This document shows, piece by piece, positions 24,097 through 34,101 of a stretch of DNA of 64,000 nucleotides. The notes beneath the pieces are model-generated. The model saw only the letters and a program-made list of their open reading frames with translations, was not told where the DNA came from and did no database searches. Numbering within the stretch: the stretch's first letter is position 1; each line of letters begins with the position of its first letter. Location of the stretch: the NCBI GenBank assembly GCA_013140705.1, contig JABFSH010000015.1, positions 1 to 64,000 of the forward strand, read 5' to 3'. A program made the position numbers and the translations under genes. This DNA comes from Methylococcaceae bacterium. GTDB lineage: Bacteria > Pseudomonadota > Gammaproteobacteria > Methylococcales > Methylomonadaceae.

Positions 24097-25416
24097 ATGA
24101 GTTTTACAACAGCATTAAGCGGATTGAACGCGGCATCAAATAACCTGTCGGTCACGGGCAATAATATTGCCAACGCAAACACCACAGGTTTCAAAAAATC
24201 TCGTTCCGAGTTTGTTGATGTGTATGCCAGCAGTATCGGCGGTGTCAGTAAGACTCAGCCGGGCTCTGGGGTTAGGGTATCTGAAGTTGCACAACAGTTT
24301 AATCAGGGTAATCTGGATTTTACTGAAAACAGCCTGGATTTGGCGATTAGTGGTGATGGCTTTTTTACCTTGGCATCGAATCCAACCGATCTTAAGTCTA
24401 TGATTTATAGTCGATCTGGCGCATTTCGGGTCAACAAGGATGGTCTGGTAACCAATACGCAGGGACAGGCGTTACTGGCTTATTCGCCCAACGGTAAAAC
24501 GGTAGCGGATGGTTTCAGTCAAGGGGTGTTAAAAACGGTATCGTTAAACACCGGTGCTGGATTGCCGGTATCTACAACAAAAGTGGATCTGCAGGTGAAT
24601 CTGGATAGCAATAGTCCAGAGCCGCCGGTCGGAACGTTCGATCCATTGGACAGCAACTCCTATACCAAACAATCGTCAGTATCCGTCTTTGACTCATTGG
24701 GAGTATCCCATACTCTCACGACCTATTTTGTTGCAGGCCCGGTGACGGCAGGCCCTACAAGGGATTGGCAAGCATTTCATTATATTACGGATAATCCTCA
24801 ACTCCCGGTGCCTTTGGACCCGGGTGGGGTCAACCCACAAATAGGCCCTCCTGTAGTGGCTGGGACTCCGGGAACAGCAGGAATTTTGACATTTGACTCA
24901 TCGGGCAAACTGGTTGCTCCTGTCGATGCAAAGGTGGATCTGATTCCCTACGTGACAGGGACTTCGGCTGCAGATGTTGATGTAACGATGAGTTATCTGG
25001 GATCTACCCAGCTGTCTGCGGCCTTCAGCGTGGATGCCTTAAAGCAGGATGGCTTGCCGGCCGGACGTTTGACGGGAGTGTCGATTGATGATGAGGGGGT
25101 AATTTTTGCCCGCTTCAGCAATGGGGGCGCCACGCCACTCGGTAAAGTGGCTTTGACACGCTTTCCCAATCCGCAAGGCTTATCCAAATTAGGCAATACC
25201 AATTGGGCGCAAAGTGCCAATTCAGGTGAACCCATTCCTGGAGAAGCCGGTACCGGTAATTTCGGGGTTATTCAGTCCGGTGCCCTTGAACAATCCAATG
25301 TCGATTTGTCGGCACAACTGGTCAATTTGATCGTGGCGCAACAGGCCTATCAGGCCAATTCTCAGACTATTTCGACCGAGAATACCATCGTGCAGGCGAT
25401 TCTAAATATTCGTTAA
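24097..25416 (+). CDS. flgE: Flagellar hook protein FlgE
   Basis: FlgE polymerises into the universal joint between rod and filament. The 439-residue product has the N-terminal axial motif (ALSGLNAASNNLSVTGNNIANANTTGFKKSRSEF), central D1/D2 beta domains (DSLGVSHTLTTYF; GRLTGVSIDDEGVIFARFSNG) and the C-terminal axial helix (QLVNLIVAQQAYQANSQTISTEN). An AGGAG-like GGAGA site precedes the ATG. The central domain has a Pro/Gly-rich insertion around residues 225-265. Confidence 0.95.
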   Translation: MSFTTALSGLNAASNNLSVTGNNIANANTTGFKKSRSEFVDVYASSIGGVSKTQPGSGVRVSEVAQQFNQGNLDFTENSLDLAISGDGFFTLASNPTDLKSMIYSRSGAFRVNKDGLVTNTQGQALLAYSPNGKTVADGFSQGVLKTVSLNTGAGLPVSTTKVDLQVNLDSNSPEPPVGTFDPLDSNSYTKQSSVSVFDSLGVSHTLTTYFVAGPVTAGPTRDWQAFHYITDNPQLPVPLDPGGVNPQIGPPVVAGTPGTAGILTFDSSGKLVAPVDAKVDLIPYVTGTSAADVDVTMSYLGSTQLSAAFSVDALKQDGLPAGRLTGVSIDDEGVIFARFSNGGATPLGKVALTRFPNPQGLSKLGNTNWAQSANSGEPIPGEAGTGNFGVIQSGALEQSNVDLSAQLVNLIVAQQAYQANSQTISTENTIVQAILNIR

Positions 25417-25440
25417 CAGCTTTAAAGTAGGAGAGTTGCC

Positions 25441-26184
25441 ATGGATCGAAGTTTATATATAGCGATGAGTGGCGCCAAGCAAACCTTGTTGGCGCAAACC
25501 ACAAACGCCAATAATCTGGCGAATACGCAAACAACCGGTTTCAAAGCCGATCTGGAGCAATTTCGCAGCATGCCGGTGTTTGGCGCGGGCTATCCTACTC
25601 GAGTGTATGCCATGACCGAAAGGCCGGGTGTCAATCTGGCGCATGGCGCCATGCAGACAACGGGACGAGATCTCGATGTTGCCATCGATGGCGAGGGTTA
25701 TATTGCCGTGCAAGGTGCCGATGGCAAAGAGGTTTATAGCCGAGCCGGTGATTTACGTGTGACTCCAGAGGGCTTTTTGCAAACGGGAGATGGATTACAG
25801 GTCTTGGGTGAAGGCGGGCCGATCAGCATTCCACCTTCTGAACAATTGATGATAGGAACGGATGGCACGATTAGCAATATTCCATTAGGCTCTGGAAATG
25901 CAACGGCGTTAGTGGAGGTTGGCCGGATTAAATTGGTTAATCCCGCGCTGGATAATCTGGAAAAGCAGAATGACGGTTTATTACATACCCGAGACGGTCA
26001 AGCGGCGGCAACCGATGCTAATGTCAAATTAACGTCGGGTGTGTTGGAAGGCAGCAATGTCAATGCGATTAACGCGATGGTCGACATGATTGAATTAGCT
26101 AGAAATTTTGAATTACAGACCAAGGTAATGAAAAACGTCGATCAAAATTCAGCAGCCAGCGCCAAGTTGATGCAAATGGTATAA
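25441..26184 (+). CDS. flgF: Flagellar rod protein FlgF
   Basis: FlgF is a rod subunit between FlgC and FlgG. The 247-residue product begins MDRSLYIAMSGAKQTLLAQ, the usual FlgF opening. It carries the axial motif (NANNLANTQTTGFKADLEQF), the DLDVAIDGEGYIAVQ segment and a C-terminal axial helix (NAMVDMIELARNFELQTKVMK). It is in operon order between flgE and flgG, with an AGGAG site before the ATG. Confidence 0.95.
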   Translation: MDRSLYIAMSGAKQTLLAQTTNANNLANTQTTGFKADLEQFRSMPVFGAGYPTRVYAMTERPGVNLAHGAMQTTGRDLDVAIDGEGYIAVQGADGKEVYSRAGDLRVTPEGFLQTGDGLQVLGEGGPISIPPSEQLMIGTDGTISNIPLGSGNATALVEVGRIKLVNPALDNLEKQNDGLLHTRDGQAAATDANVKLTSGVLEGSNVNAINAMVDMIELARNFELQTKVMKNVDQNSAASAKLMQMV

Positions 26185-26244
26185 AAAATGCAATTAATCT
26201 AATTGAATCGAGTACGGCAATAAATTGGCACTAAGGAGACTAAC

Positions 26245-27033
26245 ATGACAGAACGCGCATTATGGGTGGCTAAATCCGGACTGGATGCCCAACAAACACG
26301 AATGGCGGTAATTTCGAATAACCTGGCAAACGTTAATACGACAGGATTTAAAAAGGGTCGGGCGATATTCGATGATTTGATGTACCAGAATATTCGGCAG
26401 GTAGGGGCGCAATCCACGCAAAATAACCAGTTACCCACCGGATTGCAATTAGGAACCGGTGTCAGGACTGTCGCCACTGAAAAAATACATACCCAGGGTA
26501 ATGTTCAGCAAACGGAAAATGCGTTGGATTTAGCTATCAACGGCCGCGGATTTTTGCAAATCCTGACGCCGAACGGCGATATCAATTTTACCCGGGATGG
26601 GTCTTTGAAATTAGATTCCACGGGACAAATCGTGACGGCTGGCGGTTTGCCGCTGGAGCCGTCTATTACCGTGCCCCAAGACGCAACCAGTATCACCATT
26701 GGAACTGATGGTACGGTGTCTGCGGCTCAACCAGGCAATGCGACACCGGTTCAAGTAGGACAAATTCAGACGGCCAACTTCATTAATACGGCTGGTTTGG
26801 AGGCTATTGGTGACAACCTGTATCGTGAATCGGCGGCCAGTGGCGCGCCGATACTGGGTACACCCGGCGAGGCAGAATACGGCACGTTGGTTCAAGGTGC
26901 TCTGGAAACATCGAATGTCAATGTGGTTGAGGAATTGGTCAACATGATTGAAACGCAACGGGCGTACGAAATGAATTCCAAAGCCATTTCAACAACTGAT
27001 CAGATGCTGTCCTTTGTAACGCAGCAATTATAG
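26245..27033 (+). CDS. flgG: Flagellar distal rod protein FlgG
   Basis: FlgG forms the distal rod that passes through the P and L rings. The 262 residues match the family closely: the N-terminal axial motif ([21 protein letters not shown]), [14 protein letters not shown], and the C-terminal [31 protein letters not shown] good AAGGAG site precedes the ATG. It lies 60 bases after flgF. Confidence 0.96.
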   Translation: MTERALWVAKSGLDAQQTRMAVISNNLANVNTTGFKKGRAIFDDLMYQNIRQVGAQSTQNNQLPTGLQLGTGVRTVATEKIHTQGNVQQTENALDLAINGRGFLQILTPNGDINFTRDGSLKLDSTGQIVTAGGLPLEPSITVPQDATSITIGTDGTVSAAQPGNATPVQVGQIQTANFINTAGLEAIGDNLYRESAASGAPILGTPGEAEYGTLVQGALETSNVNVVEELVNMIETQRAYEMNSKAISTTDQMLSFVTQQL

Positions 27034-27043
27034 TGGGTGACGT

Positions 27044-27820
27044 ATGATTGCGCACAAACACCATTTTGTAACTACAGCCGGGAACCGTTACTTGCGCTGC
27101 TTTCGGCAACCGTTTCGAGCATTGCTTTATTTACATCATTTGGGCGGACGTGGTTTCTACATGGCCGCCCTTGTGCTGGTCATGATTCTACTTGAAGCCT
27201 GCACACCATTACCACAACGGGATCCTGCCTTCGCTCCGGTGGCGCCCGCCGATTTGAGACCACCGGCACAAAGCAGTGGCTCAATTTATCAGTCCGGTTA
27301 CGACATGCGGCTGTTTGAAGATAATAAGGCCATGCGGGTCGGCGATATTCTGACGATTACGTTACAGGAAAAAACTCAGGCTAAAAAAGCGGACGATCTT
27401 AACACTAATAAAGACACTGAAATGGCTGTTTCGGCGCCGACATTATTCAGCATGGCAGCCCATGTGCTGACCTCCAGTGATTTAGAAACAAAACTGTCAT
27501 CAACCAAAAAATTTAAAGGCACGGGTGCTGCCGATCAAAGCAACAGTTTAAGCGGCAACATTTCGGTTACCGTCGTTGAGTTACTGCCGAATGGCAATTT
27601 AAGAGTGCGTGGCGAGAAGCGTGTCACGTTGAATCAGGGGGATGAGTATGTGAGACTGTCAGGTATTGTGAGACCTGTCGACATCGATCCATCCAATACG
27701 GTTACTTCCGATAAGGTTGCTGATGCCACAATTATGTACACAGGCAACGGCGCTCTGGCTGATGCAAGCAAGATGGGATGGCTGTCAAGAATTGTTCAAA
27801 GCCCCTGGTTCCCATTTTAA
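27044..27820 (+). CDS. flgH: Flagellar L-ring lipoprotein FlgH
   Basis: FlgH forms the outer-membrane L ring. The lipobox Leu-Leu-Glu-Ala-Cys (Cys53 in this frame) marks lipid attachment. The mature part has SIYQSGYDMRLFEDNKAMRVGDILTI and VTVVELLPNGNLRVRGEKRVTLNQGDEYVRLSGIVRP, typical of FlgH. The start is uncertain: the ATG at 27044 gives a long 258-residue form, while the ATG at 27161 gives a short signal with no positive charge. A start in between is possible. It follows flgG by ten bases. Confidence 0.93.
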   Translation: MIAHKHHFVTTAGNRYLRCFRQPFRALLYLHHLGGRGFYMAALVLVMILLEACTPLPQRDPAFAPVAPADLRPPAQSSGSIYQSGYDMRLFEDNKAMRVGDILTITLQEKTQAKKADDLNTNKDTEMAVSAPTLFSMAAHVLTSSDLETKLSSTKKFKGTGAADQSNSLSGNISVTVVELLPNGNLRVRGEKRVTLNQGDEYVRLSGIVRPVDIDPSNTVTSDKVADATIMYTGNGALADASKMGWLSRIVQSPWFPF

Positions 27821-27835
27821 TGAAAGGATTGAATC

Positions 27836-28936
27836 ATGAACACGTCGCATAACTATTTATCGATTCTGTTGGCACTGATTGCCTTCTCTGGGTCGGTGGG
27901 TGCGGAACGCATCAAGGACATCGCCTCCATTGAAGGGGTTAGAACCAATCAATTGGTCGGATATGGTCTGGTCGTGGGTTTGGTTCAATCTGGCGATAAA
28001 ACCCGGTTCACCGGACAAAGCTTGCGCAGCATGGTCGGGCGCCTGGGTTTGACGTTGCCGCCCGGGATTGACCCCAAGTCAAAAAATATTGCGGCAGTTT
28101 CGATACAGGCCGAATTGCCGGCATTTGCCAAGCCGGGTCAACAGATTGATGTAACCGTATCATCTTTGGGTGATGCCAAAAGTCTTCGTGGCGGCACTCT
28201 TTTGATGAGTCCCTTAAAAGGTGCTGATGGACAGGTATACGCCGTCGCGCAAGGCAGTCTGGTGGTCAGTGGTCTCAGTGCATCCGGCCAGGATGGTTCC
28301 AGTATTACTGTCAATAATCCCAATGTCGGCCGCATTCCCAGTGGTGCCACCGTGGAGCGAACGGTGAACTCACCCTTCGCGGCAGGCAATTTCCTGGTGT
28401 TTAATCTGCATACCTCCGATTTTACTACGGCCAATCGGATGGCAGAGTCCATTAATAGTGTCATGGGTCCTAATACCGCGAAGCCGCTCGATGCAACGTC
28501 TGTCAAAGTGAATGCACCGGTAGATACCGGGCAAAAGGTAACCTTTGCGTCGATGATCGAGAATATGGAAGTCCTTCCCGACGACGCACCAGCAAAAATC
28601 ATCGTTAATTCTCGTACCGGTACGGTGGTGATCAATAGCAAAGTTCGAGTGCAACCGGCGGCGGTATCGCATGGCAGCCTGACAGTCACTATTAGTGAAA
28701 ATCCACAAGTCAGCCAGCCGGCTCCATTCTCCAACGGACAAACCGTGGTTACTCCACAATCCGATGTGAAGGTCCAGGAAGAGAAAAATCATATGTTCGT
28801 CTTTAATCCAGGTGTTTCGCTCGATGAAATTGTTCAGGCAGTGAATAACGTCGGCGCGGCTCCCAGTGATTTGGTTGCGATTTTGGAAGCGCTGAAATCG
28901 GCCGGTGCTTTGCGGGCTGAGTTAATTGTAATCTAG
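27836..28936 (+). CDS. flgI: Flagellar P-ring protein FlgI
   Basis: FlgI builds the periplasmic P ring around the rod. The 366-residue product has a Sec signal ending near Ser-Val-Gly-Ala (residues ~20-23). Near-invariant motifs follow: [63 protein letters not shown], and the C-terminal [24 protein letters not shown]. It is complete and in the usual place between flgH and flgJ. Its chaperone FlgA is encoded divergently upstream. Confidence 0.96.
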   Translation: MNTSHNYLSILLALIAFSGSVGAERIKDIASIEGVRTNQLVGYGLVVGLVQSGDKTRFTGQSLRSMVGRLGLTLPPGIDPKSKNIAAVSIQAELPAFAKPGQQIDVTVSSLGDAKSLRGGTLLMSPLKGADGQVYAVAQGSLVVSGLSASGQDGSSITVNNPNVGRIPSGATVERTVNSPFAAGNFLVFNLHTSDFTTANRMAESINSVMGPNTAKPLDATSVKVNAPVDTGQKVTFASMIENMEVLPDDAPAKIIVNSRTGTVVINSKVRVQPAAVSHGSLTVTISENPQVSQPAPFSNGQTVVTPQSDVKVQEEKNHMFVFNPGVSLDEIVQAVNNVGAAPSDLVAILEALKSAGALRAELIVI

Positions 28937-28959
28937 TGTTGTACTGGTAGAAGGTCGCC

Positions 28960-29997
28960 ATGTTAAATGTACAAAATGCAGATGTTTATACCGATTTTAA
29001 CGGGTTGGCCAATTTAAAAACCCAGGCCAAAAATGATCCGAAAGGTTCATTGCAACAAGTAGCCAAGCAGTTTGAATCCATTTTTATAAACAATGTTTTA
29101 AAAAGCATGCGTGAAGCAAAACTGGCTGACGGTGCGATGGATAATGATCAAAGCCAGTTTTACAAAGAAATGTATGACCAGCAACTGGCCATCCATTTAT
29201 CCGGCAAGCCAGGTGTCGGTTTGGCCGATTTAATAGTCAGGCAACTGGGGAATGATAATCCAGAAGACCATAAAAAGTTGGCGCTGGAAGATTATTTGAA
29301 TCGTTCCTCCGGCTCAGTCAAAGCGGTGGCGCATCGTTCACAAGACAGCGTTCGTCGTTTAACGCCGCATCACGATGGGGTTATGACGATCAAACCGTAC
29401 GAGGGTGATTACAGCAAATTACCAGCGATATCGGTCATACCGTTAAAGAATGAAGATCCTGCGCCGATACGTTCAGCAGAGGATTTTGTTAAGCAGTTGC
29501 ATCCTTTTGCTGAAGAAGCTGCCCGCCAGCTAGGAGTGGAACCCAAAGTGATAATCGCTCAGGCTGCGCTGGAAACCGGCTGGGGTCGGTCGTTGCTAAA
29601 AAACAGCGATGGCAGTAGCAGCTTTAACCTGTTTAATATCAAGGCAGGTAAATCCTGGCAAGGTAAACAGGCGCAAGCATCGGCACTCGAAGTTGATCAG
29701 GGAATTGCCAAAAAGGTTAATGCTGGATTCAGATCCTATGGTTCTTTCCAGGAAAGCCTTCAGGATTATGTACGATTTATCAAATCGAATCCGCGTTATG
29801 GCGATGCGCTAAAACAGGCGGGAAATGCAGAGCAATATACGCGCGAGTTACAACAGGCAGGTTATGCCACCGATCCAGACTATGCGGACAAAATTATGAG
29901 CATTTATCACAGTGATGCAATATCCGAATTTAAACCGGATTTAATCGCGTCGATGACGCCAGTCCAGGATAAATTCCCTCTGAAACCCGTGAGCTGA
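28960..29997 (+). CDS. flgJ: Flagellar rod cap / muramidase FlgJ
   Basis: FlgJ caps the growing rod and digests peptidoglycan to let it through. The 345-residue product has the N-terminal rod-binding domain (QVAKQFESIFINNVLKSMREAKLADG, about residues 27-52) and a C-terminal glucosaminidase domain. The catalytic Glu lies in AQAALETGWGRS, and FNLFNIKAGKSW follows. It is therefore the dual-domain form seen in most gammaproteobacteria. Confidence 0.95.
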   Translation: MLNVQNADVYTDFNGLANLKTQAKNDPKGSLQQVAKQFESIFINNVLKSMREAKLADGAMDNDQSQFYKEMYDQQLAIHLSGKPGVGLADLIVRQLGNDNPEDHKKLALEDYLNRSSGSVKAVAHRSQDSVRRLTPHHDGVMTIKPYEGDYSKLPAISVIPLKNEDPAPIRSAEDFVKQLHPFAEEAARQLGVEPKVIIAQAALETGWGRSLLKNSDGSSSFNLFNIKAGKSWQGKQAQASALEVDQGIAKKVNAGFRSYGSFQESLQDYVRFIKSNPRYGDALKQAGNAEQYTRELQQAGYATDPDYADKIMSIYHSDAISEFKPDLIASMTPVQDKFPLKPVS

Positions 29998-30005
29998 GAA
30001 CTATT

Positions 30006-31649
30006 ATGTCAAACCTTTTAGGTATTTCGCTTTCCGGACTTAATGCAGCCCAACTGTCGCTGGAAACAGCGAGTAACAATATTACCAACGCTAATACGGA
30101 AGGTTACAGTCGCCAACGGGTCGAATTGGGTACCAGGCCCTCTGAATTCACAGGAGTGGGTTATATTGGTAATGGTGTTAATGTTGAAACTGTTGCACGT
30201 AGTTATGATCAGTTTATTACAAACCAGTTGATATCCAGTAATTCGGCTTATTCGGAATCCAATGTGCTTTCGAGCTTGGCTTCCCAGGTTGATAACATTG
30301 TTGCGAATGAATCGACCGGTTTGTCGCCAGTGTTAAAATCATTTTTTAATGCCGTGAATGAGGTAGCCAATGATCCCTCTTCAATACCGGTCAGGCAAGT
30401 CATGGTTTCTGAAGCGAACGCTTTAGCACAGCAGTTTAATACCCTGTCTGTTCAGTTTGACAGTTTACTGGCCCAGACTAATTCTCGTTTGCAGAGCAAT
30501 CTTGATGATATTAATAACTATGCCAAAAATGTTGCTGAGTTGAATGCACAGCTCGCTTATGGCTCTAATCGCAGTGGCGTTGAACAATTTGCAAATGAAT
30601 TATTGGATAAGCGTGACACGCTTATCGCAAAAATCGCAGAAAAAGTGAGTGTTAGCACGATTCCTCAGACTGATGGCTCGATGAGCGTATTTTTTGGTAG
30701 CGGGTATCCACTCGTCTTGGGGGCAAAGGCGGCTTCACTGACTTTGGCAGGCACCGCCAGTGACTTTAGCCACAAAGACATACTCTTTAATGGATTGAAA
30801 ATCACCAATCAAATATCCGGTGGCGAATTGTCGGGCACGATAAAATTCCGTGACCAGATTCTGGAGCCCTCCAAACAGCAACTCGGATTGTTGGCGGCCG
30901 GATTTGCGATTGAATTTAATGAATTGCATGGGACGGGATTCGATTTGAATGGTGTAGCAGGGAACCCCTTGTTTGGTTTGGGTACATCGGTTACGGATGT
31001 TCCGGTAATTCCAGATCCGAGTGCTGCGGGCATTGTTTCTGCTGCTTATGATCCAACGACGACGGGACAACTGTATCCTAGTGATTACGAGTTAAGTTAT
31101 GACGGTACGGATTACACTTTGACTCGGTTGAGTGATAATTCTTTGACTACGTTTAGCGCATTACCGTCAACAACAACGATTGCCGGACCCGGATTTACGA
31201 TAACAACAACAGGTACGGTAGCCGGCGACAGTTTTTTGATCAGGCCCACGTATGACGCGGCCAGTAAAATAACGACACTGATTTCCAGGCCCGAAGAAAT
31301 TGCTGCAGCGGGTGCCAATACAGCTATACCCGGCGATAATACTATAGCTCTAGGCTTGGCCAGACTTGAAAATCAGCCCATATTGCTTAATGGTAAGACG
31401 ACATTCAGTGATGCTTACGGACAGCTGGTGTCCAAGGTGGGGACTTTGACGAATGAGGCAAAAACCAACGCTTCTGCTCAGGAAGTGTTATTCAATCAGG
31501 CGAAACAGTCACAACAAAGTCTGGCAGGTGTTAATTTGGATGAAGAGGCGGCAAATCTGATTAAATATCAAAATTCATATCAGGCGGCCGCTCAGGCAAT
31601 TTCTGTGGCCCGATCGCTATTTGATACGCTGATTGGTGCTGTACGTTAA
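30006..31649 (+). CDS. flgK: Hook-filament junction protein FlgK
   Basis: FlgK (HAP1) joins hook and filament. The 547-residue product has the axial motif at the N-terminus (LNAAQLSLETASNNITNANTEGYSRQRVEL) and a matching C-terminal helix (NLDEEAANLIKYQNSYQAAAQAISVARSLFDTLI). The centre contains variable beta domains (about residues 310-430). It starts eight bases after flgJ and is followed closely by flgL. Its likely chaperone FlgN is encoded at 20.6-21.1 kb. Confidence 0.95.
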   Translation: MSNLLGISLSGLNAAQLSLETASNNITNANTEGYSRQRVELGTRPSEFTGVGYIGNGVNVETVARSYDQFITNQLISSNSAYSESNVLSSLASQVDNIVANESTGLSPVLKSFFNAVNEVANDPSSIPVRQVMVSEANALAQQFNTLSVQFDSLLAQTNSRLQSNLDDINNYAKNVAELNAQLAYGSNRSGVEQFANELLDKRDTLIAKIAEKVSVSTIPQTDGSMSVFFGSGYPLVLGAKAASLTLAGTASDFSHKDILFNGLKITNQISGGELSGTIKFRDQILEPSKQQLGLLAAGFAIEFNELHGTGFDLNGVAGNPLFGLGTSVTDVPVIPDPSAAGIVSAAYDPTTTGQLYPSDYELSYDGTDYTLTRLSDNSLTTFSALPSTTTIAGPGFTITTTGTVAGDSFLIRPTYDAASKITTLISRPEEIAAAGANTAIPGDNTIALGLARLENQPILLNGKTTFSDAYGQLVSKVGTLTNEAKTNASAQEVLFNQAKQSQQSLAGVNLDEEAANLIKYQNSYQAAAQAISVARSLFDTLIGAVR

Positions 31650-31659
31650 GGAGATTAAA

Positions 31660-32592
31660 ATGCGCATTTCGACTTCATGGACTCAACAATTGAGTGTCAA
31701 CACAATGCTGGATCAGCAAGCGAAGCTCAGCAATCTTCAGATGCAGTTGTCCACGCAAAAAAAGATTTTAACGCCTTCCGATAACCCGGCGGGAGCTGCA
31801 CGGGTCATCGATCTTAATCAGGGGATTCAGCAAACCGAGCAATATCAAAGCAATATTAATTCGGCCAGACAGCGGCTAACAATAGAAGACGGTGTTTTAC
31901 AGGGTTCAGTGGATATATTGGATAGAATTAGAGAGTTGGGCTTGCAGGGTTTAAATGCAACCTATTCGCCAGAGGATAGGAAAATCATTGCTACGGAAAT
32001 GCTGGAGCTAAAAGATGAGTTGTTGGGCTTGGCCAATACGCGCAACGCGAATAACGAGTATCTTTTTTCTGGATACAAGAGCGATGTCCAGTCATTCACA
32101 AAAAATGCCTTAACGGGCGGTTATGATTATGGAGGCGATTTAAATCAGAGAAACATACAGATTTCAACCAATCAACAAGTTGCAGATGGTAATCCCGGAG
32201 TTGATGTATTTGGTACACCTACTGGTTTAGGTCCGGCTGCTTTGGTTGCTGGCAGCATTGATAATGTCTTCGAAGCAATTGATAAATTCGCAACCAATTT
32301 CTCTTCCACTCCGAATGTAATCGATCCGGCATCGCTGGATGATATTTCAAAAGCGTTGAATAGAATTTCAACGATACAGTCGTCAGTAGGTGTCCGGTTA
32401 AACACCTTGGACAGGCTGGACAGCTTTCATACCGATGGGGTACTGAGTTTAAAGACTATGTTATCTGAAACGGAAGATGTGGATATTGCAGATGCAATCA
32501 GTAAATTCACTTTACAAAAGAATTCGTTAGATGCCGCACAACAGGCGTTTGGTACGGTGAAAAATTTATCTTTGTTTAATTATTTACGCTAA
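31660..32592 (+). CDS. flgL: Hook-filament junction protein FlgL
   Basis: FlgL (HAP3) links FlgK to the flagellin filament. I start it at 31660 (MRISTSWTQQLSVNTMLDQQ), which has AAGGAGA upstream; the earlier frame start overlaps flgK. The 310 residues show the flagellin-like N-terminal coil (LQMQLSTQKKILTPSDNPAGAARVIDL) and C-terminal coil (DVDIADAISKFTLQKNSLDAAQQAFG). It ends the flg operon here. No flagellin gene follows within the window. Confidence 0.94.
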   Translation: MRISTSWTQQLSVNTMLDQQAKLSNLQMQLSTQKKILTPSDNPAGAARVIDLNQGIQQTEQYQSNINSARQRLTIEDGVLQGSVDILDRIRELGLQGLNATYSPEDRKIIATEMLELKDELLGLANTRNANNEYLFSGYKSDVQSFTKNALTGGYDYGGDLNQRNIQISTNQQVADGNPGVDVFGTPTGLGPAALVAGSIDNVFEAIDKFATNFSSTPNVIDPASLDDISKALNRISTIQSSVGVRLNTLDRLDSFHTDGVLSLKTMLSETEDVDIADAISKFTLQKNSLDAAQQAFGTVKNLSLFNYLR

Positions 32593-32857
32593 TCGATTTT
32601 CTAGCTTGTTCTGCTTTGTCAGAGTGGGCAAATGTTCGTGATACTCGTCGGGAAGCAGGTATCCTGTCCATGCTCGCTGGTGCGCAAGTGGGAGGCGGCT
32701 CAAATCCATAAAGACCGGACTCACCTCGCGCTCTATCCGGATGGATCCTCACCAATGACGATCCTGGAAAGTAGCAAACATGTAATTTGACAAAGTAGAG
32801 CTATGAGAGCCTTTGATTTGCGGGGGAAGGGTGTTTGCAAAACTTAAACGACCTAAT

Positions 32858-34087
32858 TTACGAAACCCGGTCGATTTGGCTGACGATTTCAGCAGATGCT
32901 AACTCCAGACCATTTTTAAAGCATTGACTGGCTCTGTCTTTTTCACCTTGGGCATACAGTAAGTCGCCAAGCAGTTGATAGGCTTGAACGGTTGGTTCGA
33001 TGCTAATGCTTCGGGTTAAATAGTCTTCTGCCTTTTGGGCATCCTGGTTTTTACTGCTGAGTTTCCCCAATACCGTCAAAAGCACGGCGTGGTCAGGTTG
33101 AGACGAGAGCCATTGTTCAGCTGTTTCAAGCTGTTTTGCAGTATTAGTAGACTGAATGCTTCCAAATAATACCAGCAAGGTTTCATCCAGGTTTACCGAT
33201 AAAATATCGGCCAAATCATTTTCAATTAGAGCGCCGGCCCCAGCATCAATCATGGCGGCAAAATAGATTGCAGAGATACCTTGCATGCGCCTGACATAAT
33301 CTGGAATATCGGCCCATAATTGTTGAATATCCTCAGCACTGCCTTTTACAGCAGTTTGTTTTAGTAACTGGCTGAATGCCTGGCTTTCCAATAGTTTTAT
33401 CTCCGCTTCCATGAGGACTTTATGGGTATTAAGTGACGGAATCAGTTTTCGCAGGCCTTCCCAATCACCTATATGTTGATAGGTTTGATGAAGCAACTTT
33501 AAGACGGTGGCATGGGATGGGTCTATGGAATGTAATTTGGTCAGTGTTTCCAGGGCCTGCTCAAACTGATTTCCAGATAAATGCAACTCCGCTTGAGTTA
33601 GACCAATGGCTACATCAGAGCCGGGGGCTTGGTCAGCCGCTTTTTTCAGATACTCATCGCGTTTATCAAATGCGCCACGAGACTGCGCAGCACGGGCGGC
33701 TGTCAAATAATGAATCAAAGGCGCACCGCTATGTGAGGCATGCTTGATCAAAACTTTTTCGGCTTTTTCCCAGTTACCTTCCGCGGTATCAACCAATCCG
33801 GCGATCAACGCCTCTTGAGATCGATTGAATTTTACATGGGTTCCCCGCCGCTTAATTTGGCCGGGTAACCTCAGTAACCAACCCAGCAGTCTGAAAAACA
33901 TATAAAAAACAAAAAAAGCCATGATCAGACCAACCGTAAAAACCACGAGAGAGGTTTCCAGTGACCAGTGTCCGATGCCGATTAATACATAACCTGGATT
34001 GTCAAAGGCTTGCAGCCAGTGATGAATAAAAAATGCTGCTGCAATTGCCAGTGTCAATGAGCCTAGAAAATAAAACAGTGATTTCAT
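32858..34087 (-). CDS. hemY: HemY-type haem-biosynthesis-associated TPR protein
   Basis: HemY is an inner-membrane protein with a cytoplasmic or periplasmic TPR region, encoded after hemC-hemD-hemX. Its exact role in the haem pathway is unsettled. The 409-residue product has two N-terminal membrane segments (about residues 4-22 and 44-68) and the HemY_N region (RSQEALIAGLVDTAEGNWEKAEKVLIKH). TPR-like helices follow (AELHLSGNQFEQALETLTKLH; YLTRSISIEPTVQAYQLLGDLLYAQGEKDRASQCFKNGLEL). It lies 14 bases after hemX and ends the operon. Confidence 0.9.
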   Translation of the reverse strand: MKSLFYFLGSLTLAIAAAFFIHHWLQAFDNPGYVLIGIGHWSLETSLVVFTVGLIMAFFVFYMFFRLLGWLLRLPGQIKRRGTHVKFNRSQEALIAGLVDTAEGNWEKAEKVLIKHASHSGAPLIHYLTAARAAQSRGAFDKRDEYLKKAADQAPGSDVAIGLTQAELHLSGNQFEQALETLTKLHSIDPSHATVLKLLHQTYQHIGDWEGLRKLIPSLNTHKVLMEAEIKLLESQAFSQLLKQTAVKGSAEDIQQLWADIPDYVRRMQGISAIYFAAMIDAGAGALIENDLADILSVNLDETLLVLFGSIQSTNTAKQLETAEQWLSSQPDHAVLLTVLGKLSSKNQDAQKAEDYLTRSISIEPTVQAYQLLGDLLYAQGEKDRASQCFKNGLELASAEIVSQIDRVS

Positions 34088-34101
34088 TATGTGCTCTTGA
34101 G

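Noticed and set aside
32593-32857. Short open stretch after flgL (reads SEWANVRDTRREAGIL)
   Set aside because: No start, ribosome site or recognisable family. It may be a gene remnant, but I cannot support it.
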